Source: a virus
Length of the DNA: 40,176 nucleotides
Strand: one strand, 5' to 3'
IMG/VR virus record: IMGVR_UViG_3300028189_000548
Location: 1 to 40,176 of that record
This document shows, piece after piece, positions 1 to 7,522 of this stretch. The notes beneath the pieces were generated by a model, which saw nothing but the letters and a program-made list of their open reading frames with translations, ran no database searches and had not been told where the DNA came from. Both the position numbers and the translations under genes were made by a program. Numbering within the stretch: position 1 is the stretch's first letter; each line of letters opens with the position of its first letter.

Positions 1-250
1 CTTTCCACCAAGTAACTGCACTATCTAAAAAATTAGTTTCAGGTGGAGTTTGAATATTCGTGTTAAGTTCTAATAACTTTAATGATCCACTTGAAGGGAC
101 CCAATCATATCCGGCAATTACTCCATAATTATCACCCTTTCCCGACCAATATTCAGGATTACTTCCTGTTAAAAAGGGAGCGGCAGCTTGCAAAGACTGA
201 GTTACAATAGAACTACTATAATTATTAAAACTAAAATAATTTAATTTCAT
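1..250 (-). CDS. Unidentified protein, 3' end outside window (possible ATP-grasp-like)
   Basis: An open frame runs from an ATG at 250-248 to the window edge, giving 83 codons with no stop. Its start overlaps the stop of the upstream acetyltransferase gene as ATGA, which indicates translational coupling. The N-terminus begins MKLNYFSFNNYSSS. A stretch reading GYDWVPSSGSLKLLELNTN resembles the metal-binding 'LxELNxN' strand of ATP-grasp ligases, but that is one short motif in a partial protein. The gene continues outside the window. I do not recognise a specific family; the ATP-grasp idea is an inference of low weight. Confidence 0.6.
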   Translation of the reverse strand, partial: MKLNYFSFNNYSSSIVTQSLQAAAPFLTGSNPEYWSGKGDNYGVIAGYDWVPSSGSLKLLELNTNIQTPPETNFLDSAVTWWK

Positions 251-675
251 TTAATTTCTTCCCAATTACATTTTTTAAATACATTTATGCTTTTTATATT
301 CCACCCATCTACCATACTATAAATATCAATTTTCTTCTTATTTACCAAATTTGTAATTGAATATATTAATTGCTCTCCATATCCCGTATTTCTATAATCT
401 TTATGTACATATAAATTACAAAGTTCATTTTCTATGATATTAAACCAAACCCACCCCACGATTTTATTATTTATTTCTAAAATATTAAAATACCATCCAT
501 CTTTTAATCGTTGTTTTGCATCTTCCATCGACCACATATCTTCCCAATTCAATTCTACTTGAAATTCATCTATAGCCCATTTTAATTTTTCTTCATCTAA
601 GTCAAAAACTTGATTTATTTCTGGTATAATTTCAACTTCTTTATAATTTATTAAATCTGGTTTAAATTTAATCAT
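247..675 (-). CDS. GNAT-family N-acetyltransferase
   Basis: A 142-aa protein with the GNAT fold signature. A hydrophobic strand (GWVWFNI, about residues 74-80) is followed by ELCNLYVHKDYRNTGYGEQL, the acetyl-CoA pyrophosphate-binding motif A with its RxxGxG core (RNTGYG). The C-terminal KSINVFKKCNWEE matches the usual 'A..FYxk.GF' end of these enzymes. The family transfers an acetyl group from acetyl-CoA to an amine; the substrate here cannot be told. The gene directly abuts the SET-domain gene upstream (start 675, SET stop at 676-678) and its stop overlaps the next start by ATGA. These genes therefore look co-translated in a small modification or accessory operon. Confidence 0.8.
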   Translation of the reverse strand: MIKFKPDLINYKEVEIIPEINQVFDLDEEKLKWAIDEFQVELNWEDMWSMEDAKQRLKDGWYFNILEINNKIVGWVWFNIIENELCNLYVHKDYRNTGYGEQLIYSITNLVNKKKIDIYSMVDGWNIKSINVFKKCNWEEIK

Positions 676-1077
676 TTATTCATCAATATCCAATCCATTA
701 GGATACCACTGTAAAAGTTCTTCGTCCTTTTTTATATCTTTAGTGGATTGCAAAACAAAAATTTTATAATTAATATGTTTTTTAAATTTCCAATAAACAC
801 TTCTATCCTCTAATTTAATTGCACTATTATACAATGCTGCATATCCAAATACCACACAATGTTGCTCTTTCGGTTGACCACTTGGTAATTCTCCATCAAA
901 AAGAGAATAGATATATCTGTGAAAATTATCATCATCAAAATATTCTTCCAATTCACAATAATGACATTCTTCCAATAATTCTCCTTTTTTTATATCCTCT
1001 TTTGCAAAAACACCATATCCCTGTAGGGGAGATTTTCTAACTTCTAATTTCGGATTATGATAAAGTTTATCTTTCAT
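676..1077 (-). CDS. SET-domain protein (putative protein lysine methyltransferase)
   Basis: A 133-aa protein made almost entirely of a compact SET domain. The order of motifs is typical: an N-terminal SPLQGYGVFAKEDIKKGELL (the 'G.G.fA...I..G..i' opening), a central VFGYAALYNSA replacing the usual 'NHS' SAM-site motif, and a C-terminal STKDIKKDEELLQWYP equivalent to 't.dI..GeEl...Y'. SET proteins methylate lysines using S-adenosylmethionine. Virus-encoded stand-alone SET proteins are known, but the target here is unknown. The motif 'YNSA' instead of 'NHS' is a departure that could affect activity. It sits in an operon with GNAT and other small-molecule or protein-modifying genes. Confidence 0.75.
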   Translation of the reverse strand: MKDKLYHNPKLEVRKSPLQGYGVFAKEDIKKGELLEECHYCELEEYFDDDNFHRYIYSLFDGELPSGQPKEQHCVVFGYAALYNSAIKLEDRSVYWKFKKHINYKIFVLQSTKDIKKDEELLQWYPNGLDIDE

Positions 1078-1096
1078 TTATCAAACTTCTTTGTCA

Positions 1097-1390
1097 TTAT
1101 CCCATCAAATCTGGTCGTGAAAGTGCATCTTTCTTTGGTTTATTTACTTCTTCTAAACCAAGTCCAGCTCCCTCTATAAACATCTTTGGAACTTTACCAC
1201 AATTACCACAACTATAAACTTGAACTGGTACAAGTGCTTCTTGTCCTGTGGGTGATAGGATTGCAGATATTCTCTTTATTATGTGTGAAGTAATAAATAG
1301 ATAATTTCCACAATCATCACATTTTATTGTGTCTGCCTTTGTTAAATCAACCTTTTGTTGAATCTGTTGTGGTGGTTTTCGTTTAGCCAT
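1097..1390 (-). CDS. Small zinc-ribbon phage protein
   Basis: A 97-aa protein with two CxxC knuckles, CDDC near residue 25 and CGNC near residue 61. They are separated by a basic, hydrophobic segment containing ISAILSPTGQEALVPV. The arrangement predicts a four-cysteine zinc ribbon. Proteins of this type with the 'SPTG.E..vP...y.C..CG' core are common hypothetical genes in T4-like phages, and no function has been assigned that I know of. The start (1390) overlaps the end of the sugar-kinase gene upstream by 8 nt. A role in nucleic-acid binding is plausible but not shown. Confidence 0.75.
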   Translation of the reverse strand: MAKRKPPQQIQQKVDLTKADTIKCDDCGNYLFITSHIIKRISAILSPTGQEALVPVQVYSCGNCGKVPKMFIEGAGLGLEEVNKPKKDALSRPDLMG

Positions 1391-2171
1391 TTTGTAACTC
1401 CTCTAATGTAACCATTTCAACTCCGTGTTTCTGAACTACACGAGTTGTACATTTCTGTGCAAATTGTATTGCACTTTCTATGTTATTTGTTTCTAAATAT
1501 TCCTTAACAAGTCCAGCTATAAATGTATCACCTGCCCCACTAACATCTTTAACTGGAACTTCTTCTACTGAAAATACTTTATCTTTATATCTACATCCAT
1601 TACCTCCAAGTGTAACTATAAGTTTATCATCAAATCCTTCTTCAGATAGTAGTTCGTGATTTTTCTGATATTCTAACTCGTTTATTTTTATGAAATCTGC
1701 ACACTGTATCCACTTACCAAGTTTTTTCTTTGTATCTACAAATACATTATTATTATTTTCACAAATGAATTGTATATCTTCTTCTTCTAAAAATCCCTTA
1801 CAGTAATCTGAAATAATGATTGCGTCAAGCTTGGTTTTGTGTCCAAATATTGGAGTAAATGAATTATCTACTATGCCACTTAGTATTTTCTTATCTATTC
1901 TATCACAATAATCATGTTCATCAACTCGTAATACCATTTGATTTGACCGACTATCCACGTAACGCTTCTTCACAATACTAGTTTCATTTGTAAGTGAATA
2001 TACAGTCATTTCTAATGATTCAACATTATTCACCACATTTTTAGACATTCCTTCATTTGATTCTGTATGTGTTGGAACAAATATTGGAACTGGGGCCTCT
2101 GGACTTATTCTATGTATATCACCGTATATAAACACATCTAAGCATTTATCTCCAATGACTAAAACATTCAT
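1383..2171 (-). CDS. PfkB-family sugar kinase, HldE/RfaE domain I-like
   Basis: A 262-aa ribokinase-fold kinase. The N-terminus VIGDKCLDVFIYGDIHRISP followed by EAPVPIF is the hallmark of the kinase domain of HldE/RfaE, which phosphorylates D-glycero-D-manno-heptose 7-phosphate. The C-terminal DVSGAGDTFIAGL is PfkB signature 2, with the catalytic Asp of GAGD. The protein is shorter than bacterial domain I (about 320 aa) and lacks the nucleotidyltransferase domain II. A separate HxGH nucleotidyltransferase is encoded at 29560-29898. A role in phage or host surface sugar metabolism is inferred. Confidence 0.8.
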   Translation of the reverse strand: MNVLVIGDKCLDVFIYGDIHRISPEAPVPIFVPTHTESNEGMSKNVVNNVESLEMTVYSLTNETSIVKKRYVDSRSNQMVLRVDEHDYCDRIDKKILSGIVDNSFTPIFGHKTKLDAIIISDYCKGFLEEEDIQFICENNNNVFVDTKKKLGKWIQCADFIKINELEYQKNHELLSEEGFDDKLIVTLGGNGCRYKDKVFSVEEVPVKDVSGAGDTFIAGLVKEYLETNNIESAIQFAQKCTTRVVQKHGVEMVTLEELQNG

Positions 2172-2172
2172 A

Positions 2173-2382
2173 TTATTCTATCACATCCATTATTCTGGAT
2201 TCTTTTGCTGATTTTACTTCAAATGAAAATGGTGAATCTTTTAACCACTCATGTGCTTTGGTTTCTGCGATACTTACTGAATCACATTCTACCAAATAAT
2301 TCCTACGGACTTTCTTTTCTTTTGATCCGTTTTTTGTTTGTATTTCTTCTATAAAAACTACCTGTACTTCGTAATAACTCAT
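2173..2382 (-). CDS. Small protein resembling DUF4494
   Basis: A 69-aa acidic/basic protein with the pattern YYEVQVVFIEEI, then KEKKVRRNYLVECDSVSIAE, then an aromatic FSFEVKSAKESRI end. This order (YxV.V.y...NG..kKv...YLV.A.S..EAE) recalls the DUF4494 family seen in phages. That family has no assigned function that I know of. The gene lies between the clamp-loader C-terminal gene and the sugar kinase, 1 nt before the latter's start. Assignment is by pattern memory only. Confidence 0.5.
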   Translation of the reverse strand: MSYYEVQVVFIEEIQTKNGSKEKKVRRNYLVECDSVSIAETKAHEWLKDSPFSFEVKSAKESRIMDVIE

Positions 2383-2397
2383 TTTTGTAACTCCTGT

Positions 2398-3126
2398 TTA
2401 TTTTATTATATTTAATATATTAATCATTGTTGCCATAAAATTTATTTCTCTATCCACGATGTTTTTTTCTCTAAACTGACCTTCAGCCAGTTCTAATATA
2501 CATTCCGCGACATGACCACTCGCCCATGAATCCAGTTCATCAAATAGTAATCTGAACATATCAGCAAATTCTGTAACTTGGGTGTCTGCTAATAATTGTC
2601 GTATATTCTTAAATGCGCTCTTCTTATCTTGTGACTTTAGTATTTCTAATAATTTTAATTTGTAATCATTTTCAACCATACTACGTTTATCAACAGTCAA
2701 TTTACCATTTATAGATTGCTGTTGGACTGAATTGATTATTCGTCTAATGTCTGGATACCCACTATTAACGTTCAATACTATGTCCTCTACGTTGTATTCT
2801 ATTTCTTCCTTATCCAATATACCCTTTATATGTACTGCAATTTCTTTTTTGGATGGTGGAATTATCTGAAATGTTTGACATCTACTTTGGATTGGATCAA
2901 TTATTCGTTCTACATAATTACAGGTTAGAATAAACCGAGAATGTTTACTGAACGTTTCCATTAGATTTCGTAGTGCTGCTTGACCTTGTGGGGTGACGAA
3001 ATCACAATTATGTGTAAGTGTTTCTGTTTTACCTATTACGAAATTATGATTACCGTCAACTGACAAGTCATACACGTGCTGGGTGTCTTTTAATTTTTTT
3101 ATAGATTTAATCTTTATCTTGTTCAC
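2398..3126 (-). CDS. 44: Clamp loader small subunit gp44, C-terminal half with intein C-half
   Basis: A 242-aa protein. Residues 1-40 are an intein C-terminal fragment ending THN. From Cys41 it reads CDFVTPQGQAALRNLMETF, the direct continuation of the Walker B 'DE[C]D' of the AAA+ clamp loader truncated at 4065-4697. Further on, CNYVERIIDPIQSRCQTFQI contains the sensor 1 Asn and the conserved 'SRC' arginine finger of RFC/gp44 subunits, followed by the lid and collar domains. Joined to the 109-aa N-extein this gives a protein of about 311 aa, close to the 319 aa of T4 gp44. Trans-splicing would restore the clamp loader that places gp45 on primer-template DNA. Confidence 0.9.
   Translation of the reverse strand: MNKIKIKSIKKLKDTQHVYDLSVDGNHNFVIGKTETLTHNCDFVTPQGQAALRNLMETFSKHSRFILTCNYVERIIDPIQSRCQTFQIIPPSKKEIAVHIKGILDKEEIEYNVEDIVLNVNSGYPDIRRIINSVQQQSINGKLTVDKRSMVENDYKLKLLEILKSQDKKSAFKNIRQLLADTQVTEFADMFRLLFDELDSWASGHVAECILELAEGQFREKNIVDREINFMATMINILNIIK
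3007..3126 (-). other. Split intein C-half (gp44)
   Basis: Residues 1-40 of the gene at 2398-3126. They contain KIKIKSIKKLKDTQHVYDLS (block F strands), a block F-like NHNF, and the terminal block G TETLTHN followed by nucleophile Cys41. The penultimate His and terminal Asn needed for Asn cyclisation are present, so the half looks functional. Its partner is the N-half at 4068-4370. Confidence 0.85.
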
Positions 3127-4000
3127 TATAACCTATTCCCACATACATTTTATTTAATTGTATTTTGTTATTATCAATAAATATTTCTGAATTTATATAA
3201 TCCATAATATTATTTTCATTTATCCACTTGAATTTATATCCACTCACATCACAATGTTTTATTAAGCTGTCTATTTTTTTTGTTTGTTTTAAGAAAAAAC
3301 TTCTTGGTTTTATTTCATACAATATCTTTGTATCTTTATCGTAAAAATCACCCATATAAACTCTACCATTATCCGTTTTTTTAGTTCTACATTCCTTACT
3401 TTCATATTCTAAATGTTGATTACTATACCAAAAACAAGCTTCCCACGAACTCCTAAACTTTTTAACTTTACCATTAACTTCTATTATAGCATCCCAATGT
3501 GTAAATGTATTTGTTATTGGTGGTGTAAATTCACCATTGGAAATCTTTTCTCTCATCAACTTTGAGTTTAATTTTGCATTTCTTTTTATATTAGCCTTAC
3601 CCTTTTCAGTCTGGTTAAACTCTTTCATCTTTTTAGAATTGTGTTTTCCAAGTTGTGTATAAAATTGTTTAGCTTCATCCGATTGTAACCATTTTTTCTT
3701 TGTATGTTGTATCTTTTTAGCAATTTTTATATTATCTCGTTTTCGCATCCATACTCTATTACCGACACACTGATTACAATATTTTCCATTATTTTTTGTA
3801 TGAAATCTAGAATCACAATGTTCACATTCTTTCAACCTACCTATTTTTTTACATTCATAACATAACAATTGATTCGACGCTTTAGCTACATAATCTTTAC
3901 CACAACTGTCACAAATCTTATCATAATAATGAACTCCACCAAGGCCATTTCTATTTGCGGCATCTCTTAACTTTTGCCTTGTAGATTTTTTTATACTCAT
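3107..4000 (-). CDS. Zinc-finger/PD-(D/E)XK-like endonuclease between the gp44 halves
   Basis: A 297-aa basic protein. The N-terminal 85 residues hold three CxxC pairs (CDSC, CYEC, CEHC) and a CNQC, suggesting treble-clef or ribbon zinc modules. A Lys-rich helical segment follows. The C-terminal third has the order EVNGKVKKFRSSWEACFWYS, then GDFYDKDTKILYEIKPRSFF: an Asp followed by a strand ending in E-I-K, the core of PD-(D/E)XK nucleases. It sits exactly between the two gp44 fragments and overlaps the start of the C-half gene by 20 nt. It therefore most likely acts as a free-standing homing endonuclease spreading the split-intein locus. Specific cleavage is inferred. Confidence 0.75.
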   Translation of the reverse strand: MSIKKSTRQKLRDAANRNGLGGVHYYDKICDSCGKDYVAKASNQLLCYECKKIGRLKECEHCDSRFHTKNNGKYCNQCVGNRVWMRKRDNIKIAKKIQHTKKKWLQSDEAKQFYTQLGKHNSKKMKEFNQTEKGKANIKRNAKLNSKLMREKISNGEFTPPITNTFTHWDAIIEVNGKVKKFRSSWEACFWYSNQHLEYESKECRTKKTDNGRVYMGDFYDKDTKILYEIKPRSFFLKQTKKIDSLIKHCDVSGYKFKWINENNIMDYINSEIFIDNNKIQLNKMYVGIGYSEQDKD

Positions 4001-4064
4001 TTAACATCTCCATTGTTCATATATAAATATAACCAACTTGTGTTTTTCGAGTAAAAAAATCTAA

Positions 4065-4697
4065 CTATGGTGATAAAATATGATTATAGTTATCCAACTG
4101 ATTTGTTTTAACTACAATTGGATTACCATTTTTATCTTCGACGTACCATTTATGATCTTCAGTGCAAACAACTACTTCACCATTTTCAAGTTCAATCTCA
4201 TACACCTCTTGTTCACCCTTATCCCACAAGTGGAATGGTCTCCACTGCCATTCTTCTTTTTCAACATTCCAAGATTTAACTAAATCATTGTTTTCATCAA
4301 CATCTTTTATCGGAACTTGAATCTGTTCCCCATTCGATAATACAGTAACTAATGTATTTTCATCCAAACACTCATCAAGTACGACCACCTTTAAATCTTT
4401 AAATCCAATAGTTGATACGAATCCTTTTATTTTATTTCTAACAGAATCTACACTATTTTCATCACTCGCATTTATGTAAATATAGTCACATTCAATACTA
4501 TTTGAGAGTATTTTTGCGAGAGTTGTCTTACCGGTTCCAGCTGGACCAAATAATAGTAAGTGTGGGATGTCTCCACTTTCCAAATAAACCCTTACCTTTT
4601 CCTTTAGGTGGTCGTTTCCTATGTAAGTGTCTAATGATGTTGGCCTGTATTTCTCAACAAAAAGAGTATGTTCAGAATTTTGTTTGTTTTGTAACAT
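4065..4697 (-). CDS. 44: Clamp loader small subunit gp44, N-terminal half with intein N-half
   Basis: A 210-aa protein. Residues 1-109 are the AAA+ N-terminus of a clamp-loader ATPase: FVEKYRPTSLDTYIGNDHLK is the RFC box II motif, LLFGPAGTGKTTLAK is Walker A (about 49-63) and VVVLDE (104-109) is the start of Walker B. At Cys110 the protein turns into an intein N-half and ends at a stop. The interruption therefore falls inside the DE-C-D Walker B motif, so this fragment alone cannot hydrolyse ATP. The remainder is at 2398-3126. The start is taken at the ATG at 4697, preceded by GGAAG. Confidence 0.9.
   Translation of the reverse strand: MLQNKQNSEHTLFVEKYRPTSLDTYIGNDHLKEKVRVYLESGDIPHLLLFGPAGTGKTTLAKILSNSIECDYIYINASDENSVDSVRNKIKGFVSTIGFKDLKVVVLDECLDENTLVTVLSNGEQIQVPIKDVDENNDLVKSWNVEKEEWQWRPFHLWDKGEQEVYEIELENGEVVVCTEDHKWYVEDKNGNPIVVKTNQLDNYNHILSP
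4068..4370 (-). other. Split intein N-half (gp44), 101 aa
   Basis: Starts at Cys110 (CLDENTLVTVLSNGE), which matches intein block A. Block B is present as VVVCTEDHKWYVED, with the conserved TxxH. The half ends TNQLDNYNHILSP before the stop. All residues needed for the first N-S acyl shift are visible. Confidence 0.85.
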
Positions 4698-4792
4698 TTA
4701 ATTTCTTCCAAGTTTTATAATTTTTATTTTCACATCTATTTCCATGTTATCTCTCTATAATAAGTATTATTCATAACATTTTTACAAATAAA
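4698..4792 (-). promoter_or_regulatory. Leader of gp44 with a possible 15-codon minicistron
   Basis: This 95-nt gap separates the methyltransferase gene from gp44. On the minus strand it holds GAGAG, then an ATG at 4745-4743 opening a 15-codon frame (MEIDVKIKIIKLGRN). That frame stops at 4700-4698, directly next to the gp44 ATG at 4697-4695. The spacing would suit translational coupling, but so short a frame may be chance. Confidence 0.25.
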
Positions 4793-6022
4793 TTAAATTA
4801 ATTTACGAAATACCCACGTTGGCTCTCCAAAACTTTTATCATCTTTGTTTTCAAGGGATTTTTCTGTCCATTTACTATCTTCGTAGCCTTTTGCCGTTCC
4901 AGCTCCACCAGAATTTGGTCTTTTTGCTAACTGGTAACCTATACACCCCATATATTCACTACCTTCTATTTCAGATAAATAATCGTTCATCGGGTTGCAG
5001 ATTTCTAACCAACCCTTTTTTGTGACCCCCTTTGTACCTGAATACACATCTGATATATTCACTAATAGATGACCTCCTGGTTTAATACTTGGCCAAATTT
5101 TACCGAGGGTGGCCTGTAGGAAATCTCTATTCCAACCTTCTATGTCTTTGTATCTGACCCAACTTTGAGTGTCATCGTAACTGTATCTCTCTACTGAAAA
5201 ATACGGTGGTGAAGTGAATACCACATCGAAATAGTCATTGAACTGAGTGAAGTCAAAATCTTCTGCTGGTGAGCAATGGAATTCTGACTTTCTCTCGTGT
5301 TCAAAATATCCTAAATGTTTTTCGTAGAACTCTGCCTGTTCTTTGTATATAGGATGGTTCTCTTTTCGTGGGTCTAAACCTACATAATGTTTTCCATAGT
5401 CACTGGCGTAAAATCCTGCCAATCTATCACCCCAACCAGCACTGAAATCAAGGATGGTTTCTGCCTTAAACATATCGTAGATTGCTTTTGCCACATTTGG
5501 TTTAAACTGGGAACAGATATATTTTCGTAGAGCTAACATTACTCGTAACGTTGACTTGTCCATCTTTGGAACTTTGAGTGAGTATGCACTTCCCATTAAT
5601 GAAGTCATAAACTTTTTACTTTCCCAAGTTCGTTTTGGACCTGGTGATACTGAACCATCTACTGACCATCTGTTTTCAATCTGGAAATAATTACTACAAC
5701 TATTTCCTACATTTAGTCGTCTAAACATTAACTGCTTTCCATCGTAGTTTAGATTATAACTATACTTGGTGCCCTCTCTTGCATACCACTCACCCTCTAC
5801 CATTATTTCATTCCACTTCATACCTTTTAGTTTTTGGAAATCTCTATATGCTCTCTTTTCGGTTAAATCAGGATATGGAAGTGGATATGTCATTGCTACC
5901 GTGGCAAGACTTTCTTTTACATCTTGTTTTTCAAATGTTTCTTTTATGTATTCCCAATCTTTCTCGTCTATTTTGAGATAGGGCTCCATATTGTAAAATT
6001 TGTCAAAGTAATCTATATACAT
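4793..6022 (-). CDS. DNA methyltransferase with TSPPY motif
   Basis: A 409-aa protein. Motif I is ILDFSAGWGDRLAGF (residues 190-204, SAM binding) and motif IV is FTSPPYF (269-275, target-base catalysis), followed by WNRDFLQATLGKIWPSIKPG. The order I then IV, with an N-terminal domain of about 180 aa, fits an amino-methyltransferase; the S-P-P-Y form is most common in N4-cytosine enzymes. Its start overlaps the stop of the Cys-cluster gene by one base, so it is the last gene of a tightly coupled operon with the PLP enzyme. It could protect phage DNA from host restriction. Base specificity cannot be read from sequence. Confidence 0.8.
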   Translation of the reverse strand: MYIDYFDKFYNMEPYLKIDEKDWEYIKETFEKQDVKESLATVAMTYPLPYPDLTEKRAYRDFQKLKGMKWNEIMVEGEWYAREGTKYSYNLNYDGKQLMFRRLNVGNSCSNYFQIENRWSVDGSVSPGPKRTWESKKFMTSLMGSAYSLKVPKMDKSTLRVMLALRKYICSQFKPNVAKAIYDMFKAETILDFSAGWGDRLAGFYASDYGKHYVGLDPRKENHPIYKEQAEFYEKHLGYFEHERKSEFHCSPAEDFDFTQFNDYFDVVFTSPPYFSVERYSYDDTQSWVRYKDIEGWNRDFLQATLGKIWPSIKPGGHLLVNISDVYSGTKGVTKKGWLEICNPMNDYLSEIEGSEYMGCIGYQLAKRPNSGGAGTAKGYEDSKWTEKSLENKDDKSFGEPTWVFRKLI

Positions 6023-6576
6023 TAAAAGAACTCGTGTTTAATTGTTTGTTTCATTTCATTTTTTATTCTATTGTAATATTCTTGACCATATCGTTGAATG
6101 ATGGAATCTTTAGATTGTAACCAAATCTGATGAACCACGTTGTCTATTTCGTCATCGAGTATTAATTCTTCTCGTTTGTTGTGTTTTCTCACTTTTGGTT
6201 TTAGTTTATAATGATACTTTCCTTCCACTATCTTATCCAATTCATAATGTTGTGATTTAGGACAATGTAAGTATCCCCAATTATTCATCACTAATCTATT
6301 AGACTTGTTTTCTACTAATGGATACAACTTACAAAATACTGGTCTGTCATCTCCTAAACTACAACCTGTATTGTCATCTTCCAATAACTTACAACAACCG
6401 TCTTGCTTCCATTCCAATTCAAGGTCTAATCCATATTTTTTTTGATAGAATTCTTGTTCATCTTCCGAAATTTCAACATGAAACGTTGGATGATTACAGC
6501 AGCCGAAGTTGCATAGCCCGCACATTATTTTCTTTTCTAGCCAGGATTTAGAAAAAGTTGTGCTTAACTTGCTCAT
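6022..6576 (-). CDS. Cysteine-cluster (YkgJ-like) metal-binding protein
   Basis: A 184-aa protein rich in Cys near the N-terminus: CGLCNFGCC (about 19-27), then DGCCKLLEDDNTGCSLGDDR, then PVFCKLYP. The pattern 'CC..L....GC.....RP..C..yP' is that of the YkgJ-type zinc- or iron-chelating cluster proteins. The C-terminal half is basic and helical. It overlaps the PLP-enzyme gene upstream by 29 nt and touches the methyltransferase downstream, pointing to a shared job. YkgJ-like proteins have no settled reaction, so whether it binds an Fe-S cluster or simple metal is unknown. Confidence 0.65.
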   Translation of the reverse strand: MSKLSTTFSKSWLEKKIMCGLCNFGCCNHPTFHVEISEDEQEFYQKKYGLDLELEWKQDGCCKLLEDDNTGCSLGDDRPVFCKLYPLVENKSNRLVMNNWGYLHCPKSQHYELDKIVEGKYHYKLKPKVRKHNKREELILDDEIDNVVHQIWLQSKDSIIQRYGQEYYNRIKNEMKQTIKHEFF

Positions 6577-7522
6577 GTTTCCTTCTTAATTCTCTATCTA
6601 TAATCATTTCGTATTCTGATTTATGCCATTTGATTGGTTCGATATAACTCAAATCATATTCCTTAATCCCAACATCCCAAAATAACACATTTTCAGATGG
6701 TTCTATGTTCTTAACCATCCAATCCCATGCCTTTGCTTCGTATGTTTGATCAAGTGGTAATGACTCATCAAGTTTTAGTTTATGTTGGTATGGATAATCT
6801 GACTGAACAACTTTAAAATCTCCGTCAAATTTGTGACGATCATTGAGACGATCATACCACATTTTCTTGTTTTTATACACATAACCACTTAATGCTACAG
6901 GATATATCGTTTTAATATTCTTATTATACAACTTACAACCCATAGCTACACCCAACATAGACAAACCACTCCCAGCGATCCCCACCACAGTCTCTACGTG
7001 ATCCGGAACATTTTTGACTTGTTGGGCAATAGTTTTCATTACTTGTCGTCCATTCATACCAAATTTTATCTGAAAATAACCCGTTTCACCTACTAATTTC
7101 TTGGCATCAAGTTCTGGACCCGATATATTCGGATTACCTACTCCATATACCTTGGCACCAAACTTCTGTGCCAATGACACATTCACTCTGTAACTATCTT
7201 TAATGTGGTCGGGATAATGTAGTAATGTAACCAAACATTTTAGACCAAAATACTTAGCAACTGCGGATGTGATACAACTCTGAGGCGACGGTATACCGGC
7301 AGCCGTTAATATCCCACCATTACACTCATTGAGTATATGGTCTAAATTATCGTAGACAAGTTTAGAACATTGGCGGACTTTTCCACCTGAAACGCCTGCA
7401 AGGTTGAATTTATCGTCACGCTTGACCAAATAACCTTTATGTTCTTCAATCGGTGTTAATTCATTTGTCCAAGATTGAAAATGTTCTTCACTAAAAGTTG
7501 GGAAATTATCAAAGTCTATCAT
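6548..7522 (-). CDS. PLP-dependent enzyme, ACC deaminase/D-cysteine desulfhydrase-like
   Basis: A 324-aa protein of the tryptophan-synthase-beta fold. VKRDDKFNLAGVSGGKVRQ (33-51) matches 'iKRDD..g...GGNK.Rkle', with Lys48 the likely Schiff-base lysine. GGILTAAGIPSPQSCITSAV matches the substrate-binding 'GG.qSNH...tA'. GIAGSGLSMLGVAMG resembles the PLP phosphate-cradle Gly loop. Length matches the family (about 320-340 aa). The reaction is unknown; relatives act on D-cysteine or aminocyclopropane carboxylate. It is encoded between an HNH endonuclease and the Cys-cluster/methyltransferase pair, which makes a role in DNA or nucleotide modification conceivable but unproven. Confidence 0.7.
   Translation of the reverse strand: MIDFDNFPTFSEEHFQSWTNELTPIEEHKGYLVKRDDKFNLAGVSGGKVRQCSKLVYDNLDHILNECNGGILTAAGIPSPQSCITSAVAKYFGLKCLVTLLHYPDHIKDSYRVNVSLAQKFGAKVYGVGNPNISGPELDAKKLVGETGYFQIKFGMNGRQVMKTIAQQVKNVPDHVETVVGIAGSGLSMLGVAMGCKLYNKNIKTIYPVALSGYVYKNKKMWYDRLNDRHKFDGDFKVVQSDYPYQHKLKLDESLPLDQTYEAKAWDWMVKNIEPSENVLFWDVGIKEYDLSYIEPIKWHKSEYEMIIDRELRRKHEQVKHNFF

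Noticed and set aside
4698-4745. 15-codon frame before gp44 as a firm gene
   Set aside because: It has good spacing but is too short to separate from chance. It is kept only as a low-confidence leader note.
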